In this document: positions 6,745-15,266 of the stretch, one piece after another
How the letters are laid out: each line of letters starts with the position of its first letter
Position numbering within the stretch: the stretch's first letter is position 1
Notes under the pieces: generated by a model
The model's input: the letters and a program-made list of their open reading frames with translations, nothing else
Told to the model about the DNA's origin: nothing
The model's database searches: none
NCBI RefSeq assembly: GCF_020622345.1
Contig: NZ_JACNMO010000026.1
Coordinates: 1 to 64,000, forward strand
Reading direction: 5' to 3'
DNA length: 64,000 bases
DNA from: Roseobacter weihaiensis
Lineage (GTDB): Bacteria; Pseudomonadota; Alphaproteobacteria; Rhodobacterales; Rhodobacteraceae
Made by a program: the position numbers and the translations under genes

Positions 6745-7279
6745 TCAGCCTTCCCGTAGCCAGAGCGAGACGGCGCGGCCGAGGATCGTGTCGTGCGGCA
6801 GCGGCCCTAAATATCGCCCATCGAGGCTCACTTCGGTGTCTGGGTTGAGGAAGAAGATCTGGTCGCCGGTAAGCTGCTGGCAGCCCTGCCATACCGGCAA
6901 AGGGCGCTCGAACCAGTCGCGCAGCTTGGTCGTGGCGACCGTCTCGCCGTCGATCTTGATCTTAACGCCGATCCGGCACACGCGCTGCCGGGGAAGCGCG
7001 GCGACGTGTTTGAGAAGCGGGACGCCCGCGCCGAGATAGCCGTGTTCGAGCAGCCAGTCGCCAAGCGGGGACGGTGGTTCGAGGACGAGATCGCCGGGTA
7101 GGATCGTCAATCGGTTGCATAGCGTAGAACCCGATTGGCACGCTCGCCGAGGCGCTCCAGACAAGGATCGGATTGGTCTGAATAAGCGCGGAAAACGCGA
7201 TCAGACCGAATGCGCCAATGCTGGTGACGAGCGTTTTGCGGCACGGTCTTATGCCGCCAACTCTCGCCGCTTGAGCCAA
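6745..7279 (-). pseudogene. traF: TraF-type S26 signal peptidase, frameshifted
   Basis: Two overlapping minus-strand frames together give one TraF-like protein. The first (from about 7279, TTG start) has a membrane anchor and ILVWSASASVPIGFYAMQPID, including the SxPxG motif with the catalytic Ser. The second picks up at RLTILPGDLVLEPPSPLGDW, then VPLLKHVAALP with the catalytic Lys, and ends LDGRYLGPLPHDTILGRAVS. The frame changes near 7110, between the codons for MQPID and RLTIL, consistent with a one-base indel. TraF peptidases mature the conjugative pilin. The upstream DUF2840 partner expected in such elements is absent; radical SAM remnant DNA begins instead near 7332. Confidence 0.8.
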
Positions 7280-7331
7280 GCTTCATGCCGAAACGGCGTG
7301 TAGCCTACGTCACAATGCGAGGCGGTTCTGA

Positions 7332-8230
7332 ATCACCGACAATATACTGGCCCCGAAATTCTTGAAATACGTGTTCGCCAGCATGGCGGAAAATCACCTG
7401 GATCTTGAGTTCTTTTTCGAGGTCAAGACAAACCTCCAACGCGAGCAGCTGGCCATGCTGGCAAAAGGTGGATTGACCCGTGTGCAGCCGGGGATTGAGT
7501 CGCTCAGCACCGCCTTGTTGACCAAACTGCGGAAGGGATCGCCTGCGATCGAGAACGTCCATTTCATGAAGGGGTGCTTGTATTACGGTATAAAAATATC
7601 ATGGAATCTTCTCTGCGGCATTCCTGGAGAAACATCCAATGATTTTGACAAGCAGTTGGATTTGTTCAAAGAAATACCACACCTGAAACCCCCTTCCGGG
7701 CTCACGCCCATTTGGTTGGAGAGATATTCGCACATGTTCAACAAACCAGGCGAGTTTGACTTACATGATGTCAGGTCTGAAGCCAGCTAAGCATTCGCAT
7801 TTCCACAAGCGATAAACCTGGAGCACCTTGCATATTTCTTTGACTACGAAAGCACCGATGTCTGCGGGCGGAGATCCTCGCACAGACAGACGAGGTGGTG
7901 TTGAACTGGCAGTCGGAATGGGACCGTGAGGCTGCGAGGACGATGCTAACATTCACTCAGATTTTTGATGGGTTGACCAGCGAAGACCGACGCGGGGCCA
8001 ATCGCGTTGGTCGTGTCCAGCTCTCAGGTGGTCTGGCGTCTATCTACCGAGTTTGTGCTGCGGCACCAGTCTCGGTTGAGGATATGTTGTAGCAACTTTC
8101 GGTCGAGGAACAGCAACAGTTGCCCAGTCATGACACCATCTCACTCGAAGATTTCTGCGAAGCTGGGCTTGCATTTGAAGATGATGCGCCGTTTCTGGGT
8201 CTTGCGCTGCCCCAAAAACTGTCATTGGTA
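7332..8230 (+). pseudogene. Degraded RiPP-maturation radical SAM enzyme (B12-binding type), C-terminal two thirds
   Basis: The frame from 7332 reads ITDNILAPKFLKYVFASMAE, then FEVKTNLQREQLAMLAKGG, VQPGIESLSTALL and SWNLLCGIPGETSNDF. This is the back half of the radical SAM barrel of the RiPP maturation radical SAM 1 family. The cobalamin domain and the CxxxCxxC cluster motif are missing. A stop at 7788-7790 replaces what is probably a Tyr codon (SEAS*AFAFP), and the same frame goes on to LEHLAYFFDYES. Near 7851 a one-base shift moves the reading to a frame with LAQTDEVVLNWQSEWDREAA. A second stop at 8090-8092 interrupts before FEDDAPFLGLALP. Several independent lesions show long inactivity. 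No intact precursor peptide gene was found beside it. Confidence 0.8.
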
Positions 8231-8302
8231 GTGTTCAGATCGTTAACTTACAAAAGCCAATGCCGACTTTACAACGCCGGCTTCTGTGACGGCGTGTACA
8301 TT

Positions 8303-8346
8303 TGATGTAGCGTGGTCAGCCGACTGATGTAGCGTGGTCAGCCGAC
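8303..8346. repeat. Exact 22-bp tandem duplication
   Basis: The unit TGATGTAGCGTGGTCAGCCG plus AC occurs at 8303-8324 and again at 8325-8346 with no mismatch. It sits at the end of the decayed region just before backbone genes. It may be the footprint of an insertion sequence end or a replication slip. Confidence 0.8.
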
Positions 8347-8663
8347 GGGCAAATACAACCATGAGAAGAATAACCCCAACCCACACGCACTCTTAACCGA
8401 GGCATGCGCCGCAATGTGGGTCACGATGCTGAAAAAGTCGATAAACTACGGCTTCTTTGTACTTATTGGGTAAACAGTGCCATATTTGCAGGCCAATTTT
8501 TTTTTCCTTTAGTTTCAGCAGGTAACCAAACATATTTTCAAAGTCATATTTGTTTTAAGGGCATTTGCGGGCCGTCTGCCCTTTTTTGCCACAATCATCA
8601 GGCACTTATAGCTGCCAAGTCCCGAATCAGGGCCTGTTGGTAGGTATAGGACGGTTGTGTACG
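8347..8663. other. 317-base AT-richer intergenic region upstream of the Tad gene set
   Basis: There is no gene likeness. The stretch is richer in A and T than its flanks (a run of T at 8499-8507) and probably holds the promoter for the three Tad genes. An open frame continues upstream of the TadG start to 8565, but that part (residues 1-33) has no expected membrane segment and is judged untranslated. Confidence 0.5.
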
Positions 8664-10148
8664 ATGAGATTTCAAACGACACTGCGCATTTTTAATGAAC
8701 GCTTGATGTTTCGCCAAAAGGTAGCACGGTTTTCGCGAAATGAAGAAGGTGCCCTGACGATCTTTGCGAGCTTCATGGTGTTGATGATGCTCATGGTCTG
8801 TGGCATCGCAGTTGACCTCATGCAGAACGAGATGATGCGGACACGGGTTCAGAACACGCTGGATCGCGCGGTTCTCGCCGCCTCCGATCTCGATCAGGAG
8901 CAACCCCCGGAAGTGGTTGTGAGAGACTATTTCGCCAAGGTCGGTATGGCCGATTTTGTAAACGAGATCGAAATCACGCCCGGAGCGGAACTGCCAACGA
9001 CAAATTATCGCATTGTGCGGGCGGAAGCGCGGACAAGAACACCTTCCATCTACATGGCCATGACGGGTGTCTATTCCTTGCCGGTCTACACCTCCGGGAC
9101 CGCTGAGGAAACCATCGAGAACTCGGAGATTTCTCTGGTGCTCGATATCTCGGGCTCGATGCGGAACAACGGCAAGATCGGAAACCTGCGCGTCGCGGCG
9201 AAAGAATTCATTGATGCCGTTCTGGAAGATGATGTGGCCGATACCACGTCTCTGAACATCGTGCCCTACGCCGGACAGACAAATCCTGGGCCAGTGGTAT
9301 TTCAACGCGCAGGCGGACGGCCTTTTGCGACATTCCTGCCCGATGAAGTGACCGGCGACCCGGTGGTGTTTGGAGAAAAGTATTTTGATGATGACGGTAA
9401 CGAAATCGATGTCCCTTATAACACGATGTCGTCTTGTCTTGATTTGCAGGATAGTGATTTCAACAATATCAATCTGCCGAGCGGCGGATATGACCAGACA
9501 CCATACTTCATGAATTGGTCCATCGACGCACCAACCATGGACTGGGGCTGGTGCCCACAGAACAGATCGTCGATCCGCTATGCTCAGAACGATGCCGAGC
9601 AATTGAAGAGCTTCATCGACTCCATGCGCCTGCATGATGGCACCGGAACGCAATACGGTATGAAGTACGGTGTGGCCCTGTTGAACCCGTCTTCGAACAG
9701 CACTTTCAGAGCGCTCAACAACGCCGGATTGGTGCCGGATCGTTTCGCGGACCGGCCAGCGAGTTTCGACGACGATGAAACACGAAAATTTATCGTGTTG
9801 ATGACAGACGGCCAGATTACGGACCAATACCGTCCGAAAGAGGATGCGGCCTGGATAAACGCCGATCAGGCAGACAGCAGAAGCCCCCTAAACAACCGGA
9901 AAGCGGATCGATTGAACCCCTACGGGCAGAATGAGAACGTAAATAACTTCTATGCGGTGTGCAACCAGGCTAAGGACGCGGGCATTACCGTCTACACAAT
10001 CGCTTTTGAAGCGCCGAGCAGTGCGGTTGAGCAGATGAAGCGATGCGCCTCCTCGCCCGCGCTCTTCTATAATGCGCGGGGCGTTGAAATCAGCACGGTC
10101 TTTAAGTCAATCGCGCGTCAAATCAACCAGCTTAGGCTGACCCAATGA
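8664..10148 (+). CDS. TadG-like pilus-assembly protein with von Willebrand A domain
   Basis: A 494-residue protein from ATG 8664; the frame is open further upstream, but this Met directly precedes the basic leader MRFQTTLRIFNERLMF. Near residues 20-55 comes the TadG/TadE leader: NEEGALTIFASFMVLMMLMV, then GIAVDLMQNE. A vWA domain follows, with the metal-site motif LDISGSMRNN near residue 160 and MTDGQ near residue 380. It is probably an envelope protein of the Tad (Flp) pilus system that interacts with the outer membrane. It overlaps the next gene by four bases. The core tad/cpa genes are not in this window, so this is a detached minor-pilin block. Confidence 0.85.
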   Translation: MRFQTTLRIFNERLMFRQKVARFSRNEEGALTIFASFMVLMMLMVCGIAVDLMQNEMMRTRVQNTLDRAVLAASDLDQEQPPEVVVRDYFAKVGMADFVNEIEITPGAELPTTNYRIVRAEARTRTPSIYMAMTGVYSLPVYTSGTAEETIENSEISLVLDISGSMRNNGKIGNLRVAAKEFIDAVLEDDVADTTSLNIVPYAGQTNPGPVVFQRAGGRPFATFLPDEVTGDPVVFGEKYFDDDGNEIDVPYNTMSSCLDLQDSDFNNINLPSGGYDQTPYFMNWSIDAPTMDWGWCPQNRSSIRYAQNDAEQLKSFIDSMRLHDGTGTQYGMKYGVALLNPSSNSTFRALNNAGLVPDRFADRPASFDDDETRKFIVLMTDGQITDQYRPKEDAAWINADQADSRSPLNNRKADRLNPYGQNENVNNFYAVCNQAKDAGITVYTIAFEAPSSAVEQMKRCASSPALFYNARGVEISTVFKSIARQINQLRLTQ

Positions 10149-10690
10149 GACGCCAGTTGTCCTCCTTTCTGCGTCGCTTTCGGTATAGCGAAAAGGGGCA
10201 GGTCGCCGTCGAATTCGTCGTTATGACGCCGTTGCTCTTTACGATATTCATGACCGCGATAGAGCTCGGGGTCTATTCCAAGCGCCAGATGTGGTTGGAT
10301 CGTGGCCTTGATATCGCGGTCAGGCAAGTTCGTCTGAACACCGACAGCATTCCGACCCATGATGCGTTGAAACAGACGATCTGTGCGAATGCCGGGTTCA
10401 TTCCGGACTGCGTGCAAAGCCTTAAGCTTGAAATGATTCTGGTGGACCCGCGCGCCTTCGCCGGATTGGGGCCGGATGTGGATTGTGTGGACCGTTCGCA
10501 ACCGATCGCCAGCCAGGAAGACCCGAATTACCAGCAAGGCAGCGACCATGATCTGATGATCATGCGGGCCTGCATCAAGTTTGACCCGGTCTTTCCGACC
10601 ACAGGTCTGGGTTTCGACTTTCCCAAAGATAGCGCGGGGCAGGCGGCCATGACCGCGATGACCGCATTCGTACAGGAGCCGGGCCTTTGA
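10145..10690 (+). CDS. TadE-family pseudopilin-like protein
   Basis: A 181-residue protein. After a basic leader, residues 14-45 carry the TadE motif: EKGQVAVEFVVMTPLLFTIF and then MTAIELGVY, one hydrophobic helix with the conserved Glu used in prepilin-type processing. The remainder is extracytoplasmic, with a Cys pair (ICANAGFIPDC) that may form a disulfide. Its ATG overlaps the TadG-like stop (ATGA), and its own stop overlaps the next start, so the three are translated together. It is a minor pilin or assembly factor of the Tad system. Confidence 0.85.
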   Translation: MRRQLSSFLRRFRYSEKGQVAVEFVVMTPLLFTIFMTAIELGVYSKRQMWLDRGLDIAVRQVRLNTDSIPTHDALKQTICANAGFIPDCVQSLKLEMILVDPRAFAGLGPDVDCVDRSQPIASQEDPNYQQGSDHDLMIMRACIKFDPVFPTTGLGFDFPKDSAGQAAMTAMTAFVQEPGL

Positions 10691-11313
10691 GACATATCGT
10701 ATCTGGCATCAAGACGGTCTTCGCACGCTTTCGTGCGGAACAGCGCGGCAGTGTGGCGATCGAGGCGGTGATCCTCGTCCCGGTCATGATCTGGGGTTAT
10801 CTGGCCATGTTCACCATTTTTGATTCCTACCGTCAGTACACGACGCAACAAAAGGCCGCCTATACGGTATCGGATCTGATCTCGCGCCAGTGGGCGCCGA
10901 TTGATGCGGGCTTGATCGACGGAACACACACTCTTTTTGAAGGTTTAACCCGCGCGGTTGGTGAAACAGGCATGCGGGTTACTGTCGTGCAGTACAATGA
11001 TATCCTGGAGGAGTACCAGGTCGTGTGGTCTCGGACCCGCGGCGGCATGGTGGGTCTCTCCAGCGAAGACGTTGCCAGCTGGTCGGACCGTTTGCCCGAT
11101 CTGGTCGATCAAGAACAGCTCATCCTGGTCGAAACGACAGCTGCGTTTTCGCCTGTGTTTAGTGTCGGGTTGGGTGCGCGAACGATCAACAATTTTGTTT
11201 TCACGCGGCCGCGCTACACCGGGCAGGTTTGCTTTGACGACAATGCGCTCGGCGAAGTTTGCGACATGCCGGGGCCCGTCGTGCCGCCGGTATCTGATGA
11301 TGAACAAGCCTGA
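10687..11313 (+). CDS. TadE-family pseudopilin-like protein, second copy
   Basis: A 208-residue protein with a TTG start at 10687 that overlaps the previous TGA, chosen because the frame is closed upstream and the spacing fits coupling. It has a basic leader, then EQRGSVAIEAVILVPVMIWG and YLAMFTIFDSYRQY, the TadE hydrophobic helix with its conserved Glu, around residues 18-50. The C-terminal domain is strand-rich and ends in a Pro- and acid-rich tail. It is probably a second minor pilin that pairs with the first. The convergent MepK-like gene begins 30 bases beyond its stop. Confidence 0.82.
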   Translation: MRHIVSGIKTVFARFRAEQRGSVAIEAVILVPVMIWGYLAMFTIFDSYRQYTTQQKAAYTVSDLISRQWAPIDAGLIDGTHTLFEGLTRAVGETGMRVTVVQYNDILEEYQVVWSRTRGGMVGLSSEDVASWSDRLPDLVDQEQLILVETTAAFSPVFSVGLGARTINNFVFTRPRYTGQVCFDDNALGEVCDMPGPVVPPVSDDEQA

Positions 11314-11343
11314 CCCCGGGGCGCGTCTTTGAGAGCCTGACGG

Positions 11344-11913
11344 TTACCGCCCCCAGGTTCTGACCACACCACAATCCATATGCACAAAGTTCGACCCGGA
11401 GTACTTCCCGACGCCGCCGCCCTTGCACGCTGCTGCTGCACGGGCCATTTGGCTCACCGTGCGTGTCGACAAACGCAGATCGGCAGCCTGTCCCTTGACA
11501 TGTAATGAATTCTTGGCAACCCCGCGACTGCGAGAACGCAACATCGCGTTGGTCTTTGGGCTTCGATACCCGGACAGCAACATGTAAGGCTCTGTCGCGT
11601 CCATCAGGTTGTGGGCTGCCGACATGATATCAATCGCCCTAAGATCAATGGATTTTACACCGTCCGTGCGCCAGTCCCGCATGAAATGATTGATCTCTTT
11701 CACCGCTTCCGGCACATAGTCGCCTTCGATCCAGTAGATCGTATCCATGCGCTCGCCCGTGCGGCCCGAATACATCCGGATGCGTCTGATATCGCCACCG
11801 CCACGCAAAAAGCCTGCGGCGTCGGCAAAGGTTGGTGCTGCTGTGACCGCCGTGGCGGCAAATGCACCCAAGAGGGCGCGGCGGGTTAAACCCGTTGAAG
11901 TATCGATGGTCAT
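11344..11913 (-). CDS. DUF882/YcbK (MepK-like) murein endopeptidase, Tat signal
   Basis: A 189-residue protein. The leader has LTRRALLGAFAATAVTAAP followed by TFADA, a twin-arginine type signal. The M15-like metal-binding blocks are YRSPKTNAMLRS, SLHVKGQAADLR with a zinc-ligand His and Asp around residues 136-145, and VHMDCG near the end with the last His. The E. coli relative MepK (YcbK) cleaves mDap-mDap cross-links made by L,D-transpeptidases. Here the gene is divergent from an LdtD-like transpeptidase, the E. coli ycbB-ycbK pairing again. A shared role in 3-3 cross-link turnover in the periplasm is a strong inference. Confidence 0.87.
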   Translation of the reverse strand: MTIDTSTGLTRRALLGAFAATAVTAAPTFADAAGFLRGGGDIRRIRMYSGRTGERMDTIYWIEGDYVPEAVKEINHFMRDWRTDGVKSIDLRAIDIMSAAHNLMDATEPYMLLSGYRSPKTNAMLRSRSRGVAKNSLHVKGQAADLRLSTRTVSQMARAAAACKGGGVGKYSGSNFVHMDCGVVRTWGR

Positions 11914-12224
11914 ATCCTGTCCGTCGCTATTCCTGCCTGGCCCGTGATGTTACACGGACGTTACATCTCTTCCCCAGATGCAATATTTGTATGTCATATG
12001 GGCAATTGTTAACCAAGTGCTGAAAAACCGTACGCTTATATTCAAGCAATTTTAGGCAAATTTTCGCGCATAAAGCGCAACCTTGCGCTTTTTTGGCCAA
12101 CCGGTGCGCGCTTGCATCATTTTCACCCCCCGTTCGCAAAACCCTGAAAAGTTATTGGACAGCTCCAATCGGGTCACGCAAAACTGATTTTGACGTTTTA
12201 AGTAACCAAGAGTGAGGTTGAACG
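11914..12224. other. Divergent promoter region of the murein enzyme pair
   Basis: These 311 bases have no gene and are more AT-rich than the flanks (for example 11984-12060). Both neighbouring genes start outward from here, so it must contain both promoters. No operator repeat stood out. Confidence 0.6.
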
Positions 12225-13838
12225 ATGTATCTGAGCGCAGGCCGGCATTTTTCTGCGATGTTTTTTGTTATCTTGGCGCTGGCTCTGACCAGTGTTCTGA
12301 CCCCCACAACCGGGAGTGCGCAAACAACCGCATTCAAGCAGGCCATCGCCGAGGACGCCGCACGCGACCGCGACATTGCCGCGTTTTATCAGGAAAACGC
12401 CTATGAAGGGATCTGGACCGGCAAAAGTTCGCGCGACCGTCAACGGCGGGTAGCCCTGATGGACGCACTCAAGCAAGCTGGCAATCATGGCCTGCCTGTC
12501 GCGCGATATGATGTGGCCGGGCTTGAGCAGCGTCTCAACACGGCCCGGACGGCGCGCGATCTCGGGGAGCTTGAGGTCGAAATGAGCCGCGTGTTTCTGC
12601 AGTATGCCCGCGACATCCAGACTGGCGCACTGGTGCCGTCGCGCGTCGACAAACTCATCGTGCGGGAGGTGCCGTATCGGGATCGAAAGTCCTATCTTGT
12701 CAACCTCGCGAAGTCTTCTTCCAAGGGCTTTTTCAAGGCCTTGCCGCCAAGAACAAATGAATACAACGCCTTGATGAAGCAAAAGCTGGTGCTCGAACGG
12801 CTTCTGTCCAAAGGCGGCTGGGGGCCGATGGTACAGGCCAAGAAACTTGAACCCGGCGACAGTGGTCCGGCGGTCGTGGCGCTCCGGGACCGGTTGGTGC
12901 GGATGGGATATCTCAAGCGCAACGCCGGCAAAACATATGACAACGCCATGACCGACGCGGTGATGCAGTTTCAGGCCGATCACGGGCTGGCGCAGGATGG
13001 CGTGACCGGTGCCGGCACCCTGAAAGAGGTGAACACCTCCGTCCAGGAGCGCCTGCAATCCGTGATCGTGGCGATGGAGCGTGAACGCTGGGTCAACAAG
13101 GATCGCGGCAAACGCCATGTCGAAGTGAACCTGACCGATTTCACCGCAAAGATCATCGACAACGGCAAGGTGACCTTCAGCACGCGGTCGGTGATCGGGG
13201 CGCGGGACACGAAACGCCAATCTCCGGAGTTCTCCGACCAGATGGAGTTCATGGTCGTCAATCCCAGCTGGTTCGTACCACGCTCGATTGCCACCGGAGA
13301 GTACCTGCCGGAGTTGCAACAAAATCCCAACGCGGTGAACCATCTTATCATCACGGATCGCAGCGGGCGGCGGATCGACCGGGCAAGTGTTGATTTTAGC
13401 AAATACACCGTGCGGACATTCCCCTACGCGATGCGTCAGCCGCCCAGCCGCAGCAACGCCCTGGGGCTGGTGAAATTCATGTTCCCCAACAAGTACAACA
13501 TCTACCTGCACGACACGCCCGCCAAGAACCTTTTTGGCCGCGAAACACGCGCCTATAGCCACGGCTGCATCCGGCTGGCGGATCCCTTCGACTTTGCCTA
13601 CGCCTTGCTCGCACCTCAGACGAGCGACCCTGAAGGCTTCTTTCAGCGCACATTGGCCACCGGCAAGGAAACACAGGTGAACCTCGAAAAACCGGTGCCG
13701 GTGCACATTATTTACCGCACAGCCTTTGCGGATGGCAAAGGTCGGATTCAGTACCGCCGGGATGTCTATGGCCGCGACGCGCGGATCTGGACGGCTCTGT
13801 CCGAGGCGGGGGTGGCTTTGCGCGCCGTTCAGGGCTAG
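12225..13838 (+). CDS. L,D-transpeptidase of the LdtD (YcbB) type
   Basis: A 537-residue protein with a signal peptide (residues 1-32, ending GSAQ). Residues 75-200 form the scaffold region of YcbB proteins, residues 210-270 a peptidoglycan-binding repeat (GDSGPAVVALRDRLVRMGYL), and about 290-480 the YkuD catalytic domain. The active-site motif YSHGCIRL places the nucleophile at Cys448. Together with NPSWFVP this identifies the long YcbB class that forms 3-3 cross-links in the periplasm. The ATG follows a GAGG site. It is divergent from the MepK-like endopeptidase gene. Confidence 0.92.
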   Translation: MYLSAGRHFSAMFFVILALALTSVLTPTTGSAQTTAFKQAIAEDAARDRDIAAFYQENAYEGIWTGKSSRDRQRRVALMDALKQAGNHGLPVARYDVAGLEQRLNTARTARDLGELEVEMSRVFLQYARDIQTGALVPSRVDKLIVREVPYRDRKSYLVNLAKSSSKGFFKALPPRTNEYNALMKQKLVLERLLSKGGWGPMVQAKKLEPGDSGPAVVALRDRLVRMGYLKRNAGKTYDNAMTDAVMQFQADHGLAQDGVTGAGTLKEVNTSVQERLQSVIVAMERERWVNKDRGKRHVEVNLTDFTAKIIDNGKVTFSTRSVIGARDTKRQSPEFSDQMEFMVVNPSWFVPRSIATGEYLPELQQNPNAVNHLIITDRSGRRIDRASVDFSKYTVRTFPYAMRQPPSRSNALGLVKFMFPNKYNIYLHDTPAKNLFGRETRAYSHGCIRLADPFDFAYALLAPQTSDPEGFFQRTLATGKETQVNLEKPVPVHIIYRTAFADGKGRIQYRRDVYGRDARIWTALSEAGVALRAVQG

Positions 13839-13870
13839 AACTGCGGTCCTGACGCAGAAGGGGCCGGAGC

Positions 13871-14971
13871 ATGACGCGCAAGACTTACACCGTTGGGCAG
13901 ATTGCCGAGGCTCTTGGCGCGGAGGCGTTCGGGGACGCGGCACTGCCCGTCACCAGCGTGGCGGAACCGCAAAGCGCAGGCCCCACCGATCTGGCCATGG
14001 CCACGGATAAAACCTATGCCGAGAAACTCGCACAGGGGCAGGCGCAGGCGGCGGTTTTGTGGCAGGGGGCGGACTGGGAAGCGCTGGGGTTGAAAGCCGC
14101 GATTGTGCCAGGCCGGCCGCGCTATGCAATGTCGGGCCTGACAAGGCTGCTCGACCCAGGACAGGGGTTTCCGAGCGGCATTCACCCCAGCGCGATCATT
14201 GATCCCGCGGCAGAGATTGGCCAAAACGTCAGCATCGGCGCGCTGAGCGTTGTGGCGGCCGGTGCACAGATCGGCGATGACTGCGTGATCGGCCCGCAGT
14301 GCTACATCGGCTGGAACGTCACGTTGGGCCCCCGCGCCCTGTTGCGCGAACAGGTCAGCATCGGGGCAAGGGTCACCATCGGCGCGGATTTTTTTGCGCA
14401 GCCCGGCGTGCGCCTTGGCGGTGACGGGTTTTCCTTTGTGACCGAGGACAAATCAGGCATCGAAGCCGTGCGCGAAACACTTGGCGACACGCAGGATACG
14501 CAAGCGCAGGGTTGGACCCGCATCCATTCCCTCGGGGCGGTTACAATCGGCGACAACGTGGACCTCGGCGCTTGCGTGAACATCGACAACGGCACGATCC
14601 GCGACACGCAGGTGGGCGACGGTTGCAAGATGGATAACTTTGTCCATATCGGCCACAACGTTGTGATCGGCAAGGATTGTCTGATCTGTGGTCACTCCGG
14701 CGTGGCGGGATCGACCCGCGTCGGCAATAACGTGGTGCTGGGCGGCATGACCGGGGTCAGCGACAATATCTTTATCGGCGACCGTGTCATCACCGGCGGG
14801 GGCACCAAGGTGCTCTCCTCCATCCCGGCGGGGCGGGTGGTGCTGGGATATCCCGCGACGAAAATGGACAAGCAGATCGAAATCTTCAAAGCCATTCGAC
14901 GCCTGCCGCGGATCATCGCTGACGTGGCGGCGTTGCAGAAAGCGGTTTTCAAATCAGATCGTAGTGACTAA
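13871..14971 (+). CDS. lpxD: UDP-3-O-acylglucosamine N-acyltransferase LpxD
   Basis: A 366-residue protein. The N-terminal domain (1-100) resembles the uridine-binding part of LpxD (PQSAGPTDLAMATDKTYAEK). Residues 100-320 are left-handed beta-helix hexapeptide repeats of the IGxxVxIGxx type. LpxD motifs are present: GGDGFSF with the acyl-site Gly and Phe, NVDLGACVNIDNGT and HIGHNVVIG with the catalytic His. It adds the second N-linked hydroxyacyl chain in lipid A synthesis in the cytoplasm. It is followed by an acyl carrier protein and a ketoacyl synthase instead of the usual fabZ-lpxA, which suggests a dedicated acyl supply. Confidence 0.93.
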   Translation: MTRKTYTVGQIAEALGAEAFGDAALPVTSVAEPQSAGPTDLAMATDKTYAEKLAQGQAQAAVLWQGADWEALGLKAAIVPGRPRYAMSGLTRLLDPGQGFPSGIHPSAIIDPAAEIGQNVSIGALSVVAAGAQIGDDCVIGPQCYIGWNVTLGPRALLREQVSIGARVTIGADFFAQPGVRLGGDGFSFVTEDKSGIEAVRETLGDTQDTQAQGWTRIHSLGAVTIGDNVDLGACVNIDNGTIRDTQVGDGCKMDNFVHIGHNVVIGKDCLICGHSGVAGSTRVGNNVVLGGMTGVSDNIFIGDRVITGGGTKVLSSIPAGRVVLGYPATKMDKQIEIFKAIRRLPRIIADVAALQKAVFKSDRSD

Positions 14972-15008
14972 ATCCTGCTCAGCACATACTAACGCGGGGG
15001 AGACAAGG

Positions 15009-15266
15009 ATGAGCACGCAAGATCAAGTCATTGCCATCATCGCCGAACAGGCCGTTCTGGACCCATCCGACGTAAAACCGGACAGCACGCTCGAAGAATT
15101 GGGGATCGACAGCCTTGGCCTGGTGGAAAGCCTCTTTGCCATCGAAGAAGCCTTTGATATTTCTGTGCCCTTCAACGCCAACAACCCCGCTGAAAGTGAT
15201 TTCGATATTTCGACCGTGGCTTCTATCGTGCAGGGGATCGACCGCCTCAAAGCAGAGCAGGGGTGA
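15009..15266 (+). CDS. Acyl carrier protein
   Basis: An 85-residue acidic helical protein with a ribosome site AAGG just before the ATG at 15009. The motif LGIDSLGLVESLFAIE holds Ser39 or close to it, the phosphopantetheine attachment site (DSL). Compared with the housekeeping AcpP motif GADSLDTVE, the residues after DSL differ (GLVES), so this is a specialised carrier. It lies between lpxD and a ketoacyl synthase and its stop overlaps the synthase start, as in the AcpXL-like modules that load special acyl chains into lipid A. The precise acyl chain is unknown. Confidence 0.9.
   Translation: MSTQDQVIAIIAEQAVLDPSDVKPDSTLEELGIDSLGLVESLFAIEEAFDISVPFNANNPAESDFDISTVASIVQGIDRLKAEQG

Noticed and set aside
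8499-8507. T run before the Tad genes as a terminator
   Set aside because: There is no GC-rich stem upstream of the T run, so it is only an AT-rich patch.
8565-8663. Upstream extension of the TadG-like gene (33 extra codons)
   Set aside because: The extra residues lack family likeness and the basic pilin-like leader begins at the Met at 8664.
12198-13943. A 581-codon open frame on the minus strand across the LdtD-like gene
   Set aside because: It is antisense to a clearly recognised transpeptidase with its SHGCIRL site and reads as His/Arg/Gly-rich shadow sequence typical of GC-rich DNA.
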